Origin: a virus
Strand: one strand, 5' to 3'
DNA length: 36,354 nucleotides
IMG/VR virus record: IMGVR_UViG_3300025759_000273
Span: 1 to 36,354 of that record
Shown: piece after piece, positions 14,101-20,674 of the stretch
Numbering within the stretch: position 1 is the stretch's first letter
How the letters are laid out: every line of letters starts with the position of its first letter
Position numbers and translations under genes: made by a program
The notes under the pieces: generated by a model
Database searches by the model: none
What the model saw: only the letters and a program-made list of their open reading frames with translations
What the model was told of the DNA's origin: nothing

Positions 14101-15620
14101 GAGTTTTGCAGATTTTGATTTAAAATATTTTCGTGAGCTAAAAAAGATATTAAAGTCGAGGCTTTATATTTAGAGCAACCAATTAAATCAAATTTATCTA
14201 TTAATAAATTTATTTGATACTCTTCAATTGGGGTGTTTTTTAATTCTGTTAAATATTTTATATCACTTTCTAATATTTCTTTGATTTTTTTATCAAGCTC
14301 GCTTTCTTCAACTAGTGCAATATTTGCACCAGTTATAAAAAATATTTTGTTATTTAGTATAAAAAGGCTTTTATTTACACCACAAAGACCTTGGATAAAT
14401 TTATCTTTATAATTAAAGCTCTCTAACAAGCCTGACTCATAAAGTAGTTTTGTTGATTCGTAATATATAAAATCAATTTCTTTGTCTTTAGATTGGTTGT
14501 TTTGCCCTTTGTTACTTATTTCTATTTTTGCCGGCTTTATATTTACATCCTCAAGATCTGGCTCAATGTCTAAGTTTTTATGGACTTCAAAATTACCGCC
14601 AAAATCAAGCACTAAGCAATCTTTTTTAAATGTGTTTGGATATTTTTTATAGTCTATTGCTCTAAGCCCTCTACCTACCATCTGCAACAAAAGACCCTTT
14701 GATTCTTCTCCTATGGCACGCATTAAGACCACGCAATCTATAGGTTGGAAATCATATCCCTCTGTTGCTATGTCTATATTTAATAAAATATTAGCTTTTC
14801 CTGTTTCAAACTTTTTTTGATTTTCGTAAATTTCTTTTTTTGTTTTTTCGTTATGGATAGAAACTGCTGTAATATCTTTTTTGCTTAGATAGTTTTCTAA
14901 AAACTTTATTTGCTTTATATTGCTAGCAAATATTATTATTTTATTTCTTTTTAATTGCTCTAACTGACTAACAAGCTCAATAGCAGATCTATGAAAATAA
15001 TTAGAATTTGAAATAATGTTACGTTGTGAAAATAAATCCACTGCTTTTATTACTGGTGGCACTAAATAACCCAGCTTAATTAATTCTTGTATTGTTATTT
15101 GACATGAATAATTGCTGACAATAGAACCAAGATTTTTTTTGTCGCTTCTGTTAGGCGTTGCAGTCGCACCAAACAAGTAAAAATCCTTGTTTAATGTTTT
15201 TGCCTGTTGTTTTTGATTTTTTATTATATTTACATAAGTCGAAGCCATAGCATGATGAAACTCATCTATAACTAAAAGATCATAAGAGGGTAGTTTATCA
15301 ATATAATTGCCTATCGTCTGCACCATTCCAAAAGTAACTTGGCAGCCTAAATTTATGTGACCAGATATAAAAAGACCTGTTGAGCGTCCGCTTAAATTTT
15401 CAAAAGCATTTTTATTTTGCTCATTAATTTTATTTCTATGTACCAAGACAAGAACTCGTTTTTTATTTCCAATTCTTAATAAAAGTTCATTTATAATTTT
15501 AGATAACATAAATGTCTTGCCCGCTCCAGTTGGGGCGATTAACATCGTATTTTTAAAAATCAATAAATTTTTAATTGTTGATGCAATAGCTATTTTTTGA
15601 TAAGGGCGGGCTTCTAACAT
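14097..15620 (-). CDS. SF2 DEAD/DEAH-type helicase
   Basis: This 507-residue protein is an SF2 helicase close to the ResIII/UvsW type. Motif I is APTGAGKT (residues about 29-36), motif II is VIDEFHHA (DEFH box, near 119), motif III is GATATP (near 151), and motif VI is QMVGRGLRA (near 310). The C-terminal 170 residues are not recognised. It likely unwinds or remodels recombination intermediates or starts replication with the RecT-like protein. The start overlaps the RecT-like stop as TAATG. Its own stop codon carries the -35 box of the ankyrin 3 promoter. Confidence 0.9.
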   Translation of the reverse strand: MLEARPYQKIAIASTIKNLLIFKNTMLIAPTGAGKTFMLSKIINELLLRIGNKKRVLVLVHRNKINEQNKNAFENLSGRSTGLFISGHINLGCQVTFGMVQTIGNYIDKLPSYDLLVIDEFHHAMASTYVNIIKNQKQQAKTLNKDFYLFGATATPNRSDKKNLGSIVSNYSCQITIQELIKLGYLVPPVIKAVDLFSQRNIISNSNYFHRSAIELVSQLEQLKRNKIIIFASNIKQIKFLENYLSKKDITAVSIHNEKTKKEIYENQKKFETGKANILLNIDIATEGYDFQPIDCVVLMRAIGEESKGLLLQMVGRGLRAIDYKKYPNTFKKDCLVLDFGGNFEVHKNLDIEPDLEDVNIKPAKIEISNKGQNNQSKDKEIDFIYYESTKLLYESGLLESFNYKDKFIQGLCGVNKSLFILNNKIFFITGANIALVEESELDKKIKEILESDIKYLTELKNTPIEEYQINLLIDKFDLIGCSKYKASTLISFLAHENILNQNLQNS

Positions 15621-16717
15621 TAGAATTTTTTATTATCTATTTCTTTTATTAAACTATCTTTTATTTGCTCATCAAGAGATAATATAACAGATGCGTTACT
15701 ATTAATAAAGTGTTGTAATTCCTCTTGATCTTTGCAAGCCTCAAGTTTTTCATATAAGTTTTTTCTATTAAATTCTTTAAGCTCTGGTGTTAATGTGTAC
15801 TCTTCCTGAATCTTTCTTGAGTCATTAACAATGTTTTGAGGAGGCGAAGTTAAATCAATATTACTTTCCTTATATGCTGCATGCACAATTTCTGTTCTAC
15901 TTGATTTTGTTTCTACTTCCTTTTCTTCGTTAAAATCATTAAAATTTAAAAATTCGTCAAAAACTGGTAAAGATTCTTTTACAAGCTTCATGGCAGCCCA
16001 TACCAGACTTTTATCAATCTGTTGACGTGTCCATTGCTCCCATACTGACTTTTCCTCTTTTTTTACATAAGTTTTAGATTTATAGTCAAATACTTGTGAG
16101 CCGCTATCTTTTGTTTTAGACTTTTCTTTTCGCTCCAAAATTTCCTCTGGAGTCAAAAATAGTTCTTGAGATAAAATCATCCTTCCTTTTTTGTCAGAAA
16201 TATTCATTAAAATAAAAAAGCTATGAAAGTCTTTTATAGTATTTAAATTAATTTCTTTTTTAAGACCGTAATTTGTGTAATGTATTCTAATAGCGTTGTT
16301 TTCATCTCTTGTGGTATAAAAATTTTTAGGCTGACCTGTCTCTTTATTTAGTCCGACCTCTTCAGGAAGTAGGTAATATATTGTAGGGGAGCAAATATAA
16401 CCTTTCTTAGCTGCTGAGCGTAAAAGAGCTTGATATTGATATTGAGCCTCTATTTTAGATTTATAAGAATTTATAAACCAACAATCCAGATCATTTAAAT
16501 CGATTCCAATTCTTTTTAGTTTTTGTAATGAGCCATAAAATTGCAACTTACAGTCTGCCGCCTCCTGTTCGTTTGTTATGTGTTTTGATGCTTCTAACCA
16601 AGCTTTTTTTACTTTAGATAAAACAGCTAAGTTTGTGATGTTGCTAATATCATATTTAGCTAAGTCTGTTGTTAAGTTTGTAGCGGATTGTGTTATTTGT
16701 TCTATAGATTTAAGCAT
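15620..16717 (-). CDS. RecT-like single-strand annealing protein
   Basis: This 365-residue protein has the RecT family core: ADCKLQFYGSLQKLKRIGID (residues 54-73), then FINSYKSKIEAQYQYQALLRSAAKKGY (81-107 region; the family's gly-tyr-lys-gly-leu-like helix), and WEQWTRQQIDKSLVWAAMKLVKESLP near 225-250, the typical helix before the variable tail. It anneals complementary single strands for recombination. It begins the minus-strand recombination operon with the helicase, and pairs functionally with the YqaJ-like exonuclease 5 kb downstream. Ankyrin, nuclease and insertion-element genes now separate the two. A GGTAATT ribosome-like stretch precedes ATG 16717. Confidence 0.8.
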   Translation of the reverse strand: MLKSIEQITQSATNLTTDLAKYDISNITNLAVLSKVKKAWLEASKHITNEQEAADCKLQFYGSLQKLKRIGIDLNDLDCWFINSYKSKIEAQYQYQALLRSAAKKGYICSPTIYYLLPEEVGLNKETGQPKNFYTTRDENNAIRIHYTNYGLKKEINLNTIKDFHSFFILMNISDKKGRMILSQELFLTPEEILERKEKSKTKDSGSQVFDYKSKTYVKKEEKSVWEQWTRQQIDKSLVWAAMKLVKESLPVFDEFLNFNDFNEEKEVETKSSRTEIVHAAYKESNIDLTSPPQNIVNDSRKIQEEYTLTPELKEFNRKNLYEKLEACKDQEELQHFINSNASVILSLDEQIKDSLIKEIDNKKF

Positions 16718-16772
16718 AATTACCTTTTAAAAAATTTACCTAATAACAAGGTTTAATATATAAGTTTTTAAC

Positions 16773-16787
16773 TGTCAAGAGTTTTGC
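16773..16787 (-). promoter_or_regulatory. Shared -35 context before the RecT-like gene
   Basis: On the minus strand this reads GCAAAACTCTTGACA, identical over 15 bases to the context of the ankyrin 1 and 3 promoters. The matching -10 is poor (TATTAA with a 14-bp spacer is the best), so if a promoter is here it is weak or activated. Confidence 0.5.
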
Positions 16788-16799
16788 AATAAAAATAAA

Positions 16800-16828
16800 T
16801 TGACAATATAAAATTTACAAAATAAAAA
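16800..16828 (+). promoter_or_regulatory. Promoter of the initiator-like operon
   Basis: TTGACA (16800-16805), a 17-bp spacer and a weak TAAAAA (16823-16828) point to the plus strand. It diverges from the RecT-like gene's start region, only 21 bases from the motif at 16773, so both may respond to the same regulator. Confidence 0.5.
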
Positions 16829-16877
16829 AGATCCGTTGCCTAAGTTGCAACATGCAAACTTTATAAATACAAACTTT

Positions 16878-17249
16878 ATGCAAAAGCTTACAAATAAAGC
16901 TTCTGTTAAATCAATATTTAATACTAGAATAGCAGTATTACTTGACTTTTTAACATTAGCACAAACTCCCCAAACAGAAAAATTATTAATAAAACGGAAG
17001 ATATGGAGAATATATAACAATATTGAAAAGTTTAGAAATTTTTCAGACGTTAAAACCACCGCAGTGTTTGAGTTATCTATAGGCTTGTTATGTAATGAAT
17101 TAAGAGAAAGCAACACTGATAATCAATTCATTGAAATTATCCGCAAATATATCTGGCAAATAAGCGACGATATTAAATTGATGGAAGACAATTTGTTTTG
17201 GAAAGAAAAAGAGAGTAATAATTTTTTTGATGGTGGTAAAAATGAGTAA
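16878..17249 (+). CDS. Hypothetical helical protein upstream of the initiator
   Basis: From ATG 16878 this is a 123-residue, mostly helical protein with no family I recognise; an upstream TTG at 16836 in frame is possible but less likely because transcription would start almost on it. Segments such as FNTRIAVLLDFLTLAQ and TTAVFELSIGLLCNELRE are amphipathic helices. It overlaps the initiator-like gene by 8 bases, so it may aid replication. No catalytic motif is seen. Confidence 0.65.
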   Translation: MQKLTNKASVKSIFNTRIAVLLDFLTLAQTPQTEKLLIKRKIWRIYNNIEKFRNFSDVKTTAVFELSIGLLCNELRESNTDNQFIEIIRKYIWQISDDIKLMEDNLFWKEKESNNFFDGGKNE

Positions 17250-17823
17250 GGGTTTTATTTCTTTACATAGAGAGTTGCAAGATCACTGGTTGTGGCATTC
17301 AGAAAAATTCACAAAGGCTCAAGCATGGGTAGATCTTTTAATGCTTGCTAATCATAAAGAGCTTTCTGTTATTTTTATAAGAGGAATTAAGGTTGAAGTA
17401 AAAAGGGGTGAAATAGCATGGTCAGAGGAAAGCCTAGCCTCAAAGTGGCGATGGTCTAGACCTAAAGTAAAAAATTTTATTAATATGCTAAAAGCTGAAA
17501 AACAAATAGAGACAAGAAAAACCTCTGCTATTAATATTTTAAGGCTAGTAAATTTTGAAAGATTTCAACATGTTGCTACAAACAAGCCTGAAAACTCAGA
17601 AAATAAAAAAAGAGAAAAAAAGATAATTGATTGTAATTACATTATTTCAAAATTAAGCGATAAGGCTCTGCAAAAAGCAAAAGAAAACGCTCCTGCATGG
17701 GATATATACCACTTGGCTTCAATTTACTCAGACGGTATAAAAGAAAGGGGTTTTCCAAATTCACTTAATGCAGCTTTTCCAGCATGGTGTTTACGTTACA
17801 CAAAAGGAAAGAGACCAGCATAA
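17242..17823 (+). CDS. Phage replisome organiser / O-like initiator
   Basis: This 193-residue protein has the N-terminal winged-helix typical of phage replisome organisers: KGFISLHRELQDHWLW, FTKAQAWVDLLMLANHK, then VKRGEIAWSEESLASKWRW and SRPKVKNFINMLKAEKQIE (to about residue 90). The C-terminal part has the KENAPAWDIYHLASIYS helix and ends with NAAFPAWCLRYTKGKRPA. Such proteins bind origin repeats and recruit the host helicase. The iteron array begins 180 bases after its stop, the expected arrangement. ATG 17242 is preferred over an earlier in-frame ATG because GGTGG lies just upstream and the family starts with this KGF segment. Confidence 0.8.
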   Translation: MSKGFISLHRELQDHWLWHSEKFTKAQAWVDLLMLANHKELSVIFIRGIKVEVKRGEIAWSEESLASKWRWSRPKVKNFINMLKAEKQIETRKTSAINILRLVNFERFQHVATNKPENSENKKREKKIIDCNYIISKLSDKALQKAKENAPAWDIYHLASIYSDGIKERGFPNSLNAAFPAWCLRYTKGKRPA

Positions 17824-18003
17824 ATTGTCAGTAATATAATTAAAAGATCAAAACAAAAAAAAGTTGCGTGAAAAAAGTTTTTTTTATTTTTCAAAAATTT
17901 TTTTAAAAAAAAAGTCCAAAAACCTTACAACAGATTTTTTTTTAAAGTGCCGCATAAAACAAGGCTTTTTTGGGGTATTAATGAAGGGTAAGATAAAAAA
18001 AAG

Positions 18004-18054
18004 TACATCAAAAATACATCAGAAATACATCAGAAATACATCAAAAATACACAT
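18004..18054 (+). repeat. Iteron array, candidate origin of replication
   Basis: TACATCA occurs four times at exactly 11-bp spacing (18004, 18015, 18026, 18037), followed by a degenerate TACACAT at 18048. An 11-bp period puts every copy on nearly the same face of the helix. The array lies in the 470-base noncoding gap 17824-18293 just after the initiator-like gene. This is the strongest origin candidate in the genome. Confidence 0.75.
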
Positions 18055-18057
18055 TCA

Positions 18058-18093
18058 ATAATGGAGATAATGGAAATAATGGAAATAATGAAT
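18058..18093 (+). repeat. Four 9-bp tandem repeats
   Basis: ATAATGGAG, ATAATGGAA, ATAATGGAA and a partial ATAATGAAT follow one another directly after the iterons. They are AT-rich, so they could be the unwinding element of the origin. Confidence 0.7.
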
Positions 18094-18123
18094 AACACCT
18101 CCCTTAATTATAAATCCAGTAAA

Positions 18124-18140
18124 CCCCCCCTAACCCCCCC
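18124..18140 (-). other. G-quadruplex-capable tract
   Basis: Two runs of seven C (18124-18130 and 18134-18140) separated by TAA give, on the minus strand, G7-TTA-G7. This satisfies the four-run pattern GGG-N1-GGG-N3-GGG-N1-GGG and is exceptional in DNA this AT-rich. It lies 70 bases from the iterons. Confidence 0.65.
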
Positions 18141-18155
18141 AGAAGCAAAAAGGTG

Positions 18156-18174
18156 ATTTAAACAAGGTTTAAAT
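18156..18174. promoter_or_regulatory. Inverted repeat in the origin region
   Basis: ATTTAAAC (18156-18163) and GTTTAAAT (18167-18174) form a perfect dyad around AAG. It is followed on the plus strand by TTAGGTTTTTTTGGG, so it may also act as a weak terminator for the initiator operon, or as a binding site near the origin. Confidence 0.5.
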
Positions 18175-18237
18175 TTAGGTTTTTTTGGGTGTCTGCTGCA
18201 CAAAAAGCAACAATAATAAAAAAAATATATAAAACTG

Positions 18238-18266
18238 TTGACACTTATAAAAACGGAGAATAATAT
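18238..18266 (+). promoter_or_regulatory. Promoter of the small-gene cluster
   Basis: TTGACA (18238-18243), a 17-bp spacer and TAATAT (18261-18266) precede the gene at 18294. The leader contains AAATTGGTAAATTATTATG, resembling the ankyrin leader sequence. Confidence 0.7.
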
Positions 18267-18293
18267 GGAAACATAACAAATTGGTAAATTATT

Positions 18294-18524
18294 ATGAACT
18301 ATTTAAGAAGGTTTGAGGAGGGAGAATATCAATCACCTTATGATTTAATCGAGGCTAATATTTGCAGAGTCTTAGAAGACAGGATTCCGTTTTTAGACGT
18401 AAAAAAAGCAAAAAACGCCATAAGTTGCCTTTGCGGTACAAGTTTATTAGAAAGGGTGGGTATATACCAACAAGCTCTAAAAAACGAATCTATCGACGAA
18501 TTAAGAGCTGTTTTGGGGGTTTAA
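18294..18524 (+). CDS. Small hypothetical protein, early cluster gene 1
   Basis: This is a 76-residue protein I do not recognise. It has YQSPYDLIEANICRVLEDR and a short two-Cys segment (CLCG at about residues 44-47), with predicted helices. It is the first gene after a good promoter and is followed one base later by a 44-residue gene. Genes of this kind right beside phage origins often act on host functions early in infection, but nothing here shows which. Confidence 0.65.
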   Translation: MNYLRRFEEGEYQSPYDLIEANICRVLEDRIPFLDVKKAKNAISCLCGTSLLERVGIYQQALKNESIDELRAVLGV

Positions 18525-18525
18525 A

Positions 18526-18660
18526 ATGACAAGATTAAATACAAAGTTAAAAGAAATTATTTTAAGCGATGTAATTCTAGAAAATTTATATTGCAAAATA
18601 GTATCAAAAATAACAGGTGAAAAAATTCACGAAGTTATGTTTAATTTAAGATATAAATAA
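18526..18660 (+). CDS. Small hypothetical protein, early cluster gene 2
   Basis: A 44-residue frame begins MTRLNTKLKEIILSDVILEN and ends LRYK. It is helical and basic. The ATG follows the previous stop by one base, and the 3' gap to the next gene is 14 bases, with GAGG ahead of it. No family recognised. Confidence 0.55.
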   Translation: MTRLNTKLKEIILSDVILENLYCKIVSKITGEKIHEVMFNLRYK

Positions 18661-18674
18661 ATTGAGGTTTATGT

Positions 18675-18920
18675 ATGTGTAAAAAATTTTTAGATATGTC
18701 AAACAAAGATTTAAGAGGGTTTGATCCCTCTTTTTATCAAGAAAAAGAAGTTTTTAATTTGTTTAACAATTATATAAAAGGTCATTTAGATTTTTCTAAA
18801 AACGAAGCTTGTAAAGCGGTTTTTTGTTCGGGAAATCCAGATTTAAAGAAAGTTTTTTTGTCTAAAGATCAAAAAACAAAAATCCATTGTGATAAACATG
18901 TTAAGATTGTGAGGTTGTAA
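18675..18920 (+). CDS. Small hypothetical protein, early cluster gene 3
   Basis: This is an 81-residue protein with four Cys/His-type positions spread over it (Cys2, Cys47, Cys51, and HCDKH near residues 71-75), hinting at a possible metal site. GAGG before the ATG supports translation. It has no signal or membrane segment and no family I recognise. Confidence 0.6.
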   Translation: MCKKFLDMSNKDLRGFDPSFYQEKEVFNLFNNYIKGHLDFSKNEACKAVFCSGNPDLKKVFLSKDQKTKIHCDKHVKIVRL

Positions 18921-18921
18921 A

Positions 18922-18999
18922 ATGGTAGAACTAATTATAGAAACAAACGGAAAAAAAGGAATTATTAATATTATAAAAACAAATAAAGGTAAAAAATGA
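18922..18999 (+). CDS. 25-residue hypothetical peptide
   Basis: The frame MVELIIETNGKKGIINIIK, ending TNKGKK, sits one base after gene 3 of the cluster and overlaps the next start by four bases (ATGA). GAGG lies nine bases upstream of the ATG. The tight packing on both sides is the argument that it is translated; the product may be only a coupling device. Confidence 0.4.
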   Translation: MVELIIETNGKKGIINIIKTNKGKK

Positions 19000-19187
19000 A
19001 TACACTAAATATAGCAGAAAAGCAAAAAGTAGAAAGCTTAATAGACAGCAGAATTTTAACAGAAGCAGAAAAGCAAATTGTAACATGCGAATCTTGTGGC
19101 GATGAATATTTGTGGGTAGATATGCCTGAAGACAGCCCCGCAATATGTCAAAGTTGCAGGTTTAGCACATATCCTTGGTTAGGTTAA
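18996..19187 (+). CDS. Small zinc-finger-like protein
   Basis: This 63-residue protein has two CxxC pairs, CESC (residues 31-34) and CQSC (52-55), forming a likely one-zinc ribbon around an acidic loop. The N-terminal half is helical. Short phage zinc ribbons often bind host transcription or translation proteins, but the partner is unknown. It ends just before the ankyrin cassette 4 promoter. Confidence 0.7.
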   Translation: MNTLNIAEKQKVESLIDSRILTEAEKQIVTCESCGDEYLWVDMPEDSPAICQSCRFSTYPWLG

Positions 19188-19193
19188 AAACTC

Positions 19194-19220
19194 TTGACAC
19201 TAAACAAAATCAAGTATAAT
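19194..19220 (+). promoter_or_regulatory. Ankyrin cassette 4 promoter
   Basis: TTGACA (19194-19199), a 15-bp spacer and TATAAT (19215-19220). The block 19187-19308 is identical to 74-195 upstream of and within ankyrin gene 1, including the leader and the first codons. It begins right at the end of the zinc-finger gene. Confidence 0.7.
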
Positions 19221-19248
19221 CCTTATTTATAACTAATTGGTAAATAAA

Positions 19249-19833
19249 ATGGAAAAAGAAAACTTAAACAAACTATTATTAGAAGCTGCTAAGAAAAATG
19301 ATTTAGAGAAAGCAAAATTATTAATAGAACAAGGGGCTGATGTTAACGCTAAAGATAAAAATGACTTTACTCCTTTGCATGTGGCTGCTTTGTATAAGAG
19401 CTTAGAAGTTGCAGAGCTATTAATAAAAAAAGGAGCTGATCTTAATTGTAAAGATAAATGGGGCTTTACTCCTTTACACTTGGCTGCATTGCGTAACAGC
19501 TTAGAAGTTGCAGAATTATTAATCAAAAAAGGTGCAGATGTTAATATTAAAGATAAAGAAGGTAACACTTCTTTGCATTATGCTGCATGGGATAACAGCG
19601 TAGAAGTTGCAAAGCTATTAATTGAAAAAGGGGCTGATGTTAATGCTGAAAATGAAAGTGGCTACACACCTTTACATTTATGTACTAACAACTTAGAACT
19701 TGCAGAATTATTAATTAAAAAAGGGGTAGATATTAACGCTAAAAATAAACGGGGCGAGACTCCTTTGTATTGGGCTGCACATTATAACAGTTTAGAAGTT
19801 GCAGAATTATTAAAAAAACATGGAGGCAAATAA
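19249..19833 (+). CDS. Ankyrin-repeat protein 4 (six repeats)
   Basis: This is a 194-residue ankyrin protein with six units; unit five is two residues short (SGYTPLHLCTNNLELAELLI). The N-terminal 60 residues nearly equal those of protein 1. The AAWDNSVEVAKLLI unit is in position four here but position three in protein 1, and the LNCKDKWGFTPLH junction is in position two here but later in protein 2. The last codons encode the GGAGG that serves the gene at 19835. Both edges of the gene carry the same AAATAAAATGGAAAA sequence (19242 and 19828). Confidence 0.9.
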   Translation: MEKENLNKLLLEAAKKNDLEKAKLLIEQGADVNAKDKNDFTPLHVAALYKSLEVAELLIKKGADLNCKDKWGFTPLHLAALRNSLEVAELLIKKGADVNIKDKEGNTSLHYAAWDNSVEVAKLLIEKGADVNAENESGYTPLHLCTNNLELAELLIKKGVDINAKNKRGETPLYWAAHYNSLEVAELLKKHGGK

Positions 19834-19834
19834 A

Positions 19835-19966
19835 ATGGAAAAAGAAAAATATTTAAAAAAAGAAAAAAACATATATTCTCCTGAGGAGAAAAGCATAATT
19901 GAATTAATGCAATTACTTAAAGAGAAATCAGATGAGCTTAAAAAAAGTTTTCAAGGGCGTGAATAA
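19835..19966 (+). CDS. 43-residue hypothetical protein, cargo of ankyrin cassette 4
   Basis: The frame begins MEKEKYLKKEKNIYSPEEKS and ends FQGRE. It is highly charged and helical. Its start context copies that of the ankyrin gene itself. ATG 19835 lies 8 bases after GGAGG in the ankyrin 3' end. It overlaps the following gene by 35 bases in another frame. No family recognised. Confidence 0.5.
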   Translation: MEKEKYLKKEKNIYSPEEKSIIELMQLLKEKSDELKKSFQGRE

Positions 19967-20234
19967 AAGCAAATTATTATATTTATCTAAAATGTGTTTA
20001 AAGGGTTACTTTAAATATAAGGTTAATGGTCAAGTATTTTATGATTGCTTCAAGGCTTTTAAATTATATAAATCTTTGCGACATAGTCAGGTAAGCACTT
20101 ATTTTCAAGCATATAATGTTTTTACGCACGCAAACGATTTAATACAAAATAATAAATATATAAAACATATCCCGCAAGGTTGGGAAGATATAAGAGATGA
20201 TCATATCTTAATTGAAAATATGCCTAGTGAGTAA
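19932..20234 (+). CDS. Hypothetical basic protein, second cargo of cassette 4
   Basis: This is a 100-residue basic, aromatic-rich protein (MSLKKVFKGVNKSKLLYLSK; later YFKYKVNGQVFYDCFKAFKL). I recognise no family. A likely alternative start is an internal Met near residue 21. The ATG lies inside the 43-residue cargo gene. The stop is almost touching that of the converging gene at 20242, with a short hairpin between them. Confidence 0.55.
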   Translation: MSLKKVFKGVNKSKLLYLSKMCLKGYFKYKVNGQVFYDCFKAFKLYKSLRHSQVSTYFQAYNVFTHANDLIQNNKYIKHIPQGWEDIRDDHILIENMPSE

Positions 20235-20250
20235 AGCCTTTCTAGGCTTT
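20233..20250. terminator. Hairpin between converging genes
   Basis: AAAGCCT (20233-20239) pairs with AGGCTTT (20244-20250) around a 4-base loop, overlapping both stop codons. There is no long T-run on either side, so as a terminator it is only modest. Confidence 0.4.
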
Positions 20251-20550
20251 AGAAACCCACTTATCAAAGTTGCTATTTATTTCTTTTATAAAATTAGGGT
20301 TTTCGAATAAGTTTTTCTCAGTTTTTAAAATTACCCTTTTCCCTTTTTCTGGTCTACCTATATAAATAAATTTTTTTCTAGGAAGAAATGTTTTCATAAA
20401 ATCAAGAACTATCTGCTTGCTGTATTTCTTCTTATAAGTTAAACGCAGAGCAAGGCGGGACTTATTAATATCTAAAAAGCAAACTCCTTTTTTATCAAGT
20501 AGGAAATCATCACCAGATTTATTTATTATTTTAAATGATTGTATTTTCAT
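20242..20550 (-). CDS. Hypothetical protein, single minus-strand gene
   Basis: From ATG 20550 this is a 102-residue basic protein with no family I recognise (MKIQSFKIINKSGDDFLLDK; later FIYIGRPEKGKRVILKTEKN). An in-frame TTG at 20571 would give seven more residues. It is alone on its strand in this region, with its own good promoter (20582-20610), and diverges from the lipoprotein gene. Isolated genes of this kind are typical morons. Confidence 0.6.
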   Translation of the reverse strand: MKIQSFKIINKSGDDFLLDKKGVCFLDINKSRLALRLTYKKKYSKQIVLDFMKTFLPRKKFIYIGRPEKGKRVILKTEKNLFENPNFIKEINSNFDKWVSKA

Positions 20551-20581
20551 AATTTTTAGCAAGTTAAGCAACGCACTATAA

Positions 20582-20610
20582 ATAATAATTGAGCAAAGCT
20601 AAAAAGTCAA
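20582..20610 (-). promoter_or_regulatory. Promoter of the minus-strand gene at 20242
   Basis: On the minus strand, TTGACT (20605-20610), 17 bp and TATTAT (20582-20587). It is back to back with the lipoprotein promoter: the two -35 boxes are only eight bases apart. Confidence 0.65.
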
Positions 20611-20618
20611 CAAAACTA

Positions 20619-20647
20619 TTGACACAAATAAAAAAAGGCAATATTTA
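20619..20647 (+). promoter_or_regulatory. Promoter of the lipoprotein and perhaps packaging genes
   Basis: TTGACA (20619-20624), a 17-bp spacer and TATTTA (20642-20647). No terminator is seen between the lipoprotein and the terminase genes, so this could also feed the structural operon. Confidence 0.65.
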
Positions 20648-20674
20648 TAAATAAACAATTATTAAATATCTAAA

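Noticed and set aside
16775-17116. 113-residue minus-strand frame opposite the gene at 16878
   Set aside because: It overlaps the shared promoter motif, has no ribosome site, and the plus-strand frame fits the operon with the initiator.
18004-18054. CRISPR array
   Set aside because: The repeats are 11 bp apart with no spacers and no cas genes; they fit iterons.
17864-18061. 65-residue frame over the iteron region
   Set aside because: It starts at TTG without a ribosome site, reads through poly-A/T tracts, and its end merely translates the iterons.
136-19833. Diversity-generating retroelement acting on ankyrin genes
   Set aside because: There is no reverse transcriptase and no adenine-specific variation between copies; differences are whole-unit exchanges and ordinary substitutions.
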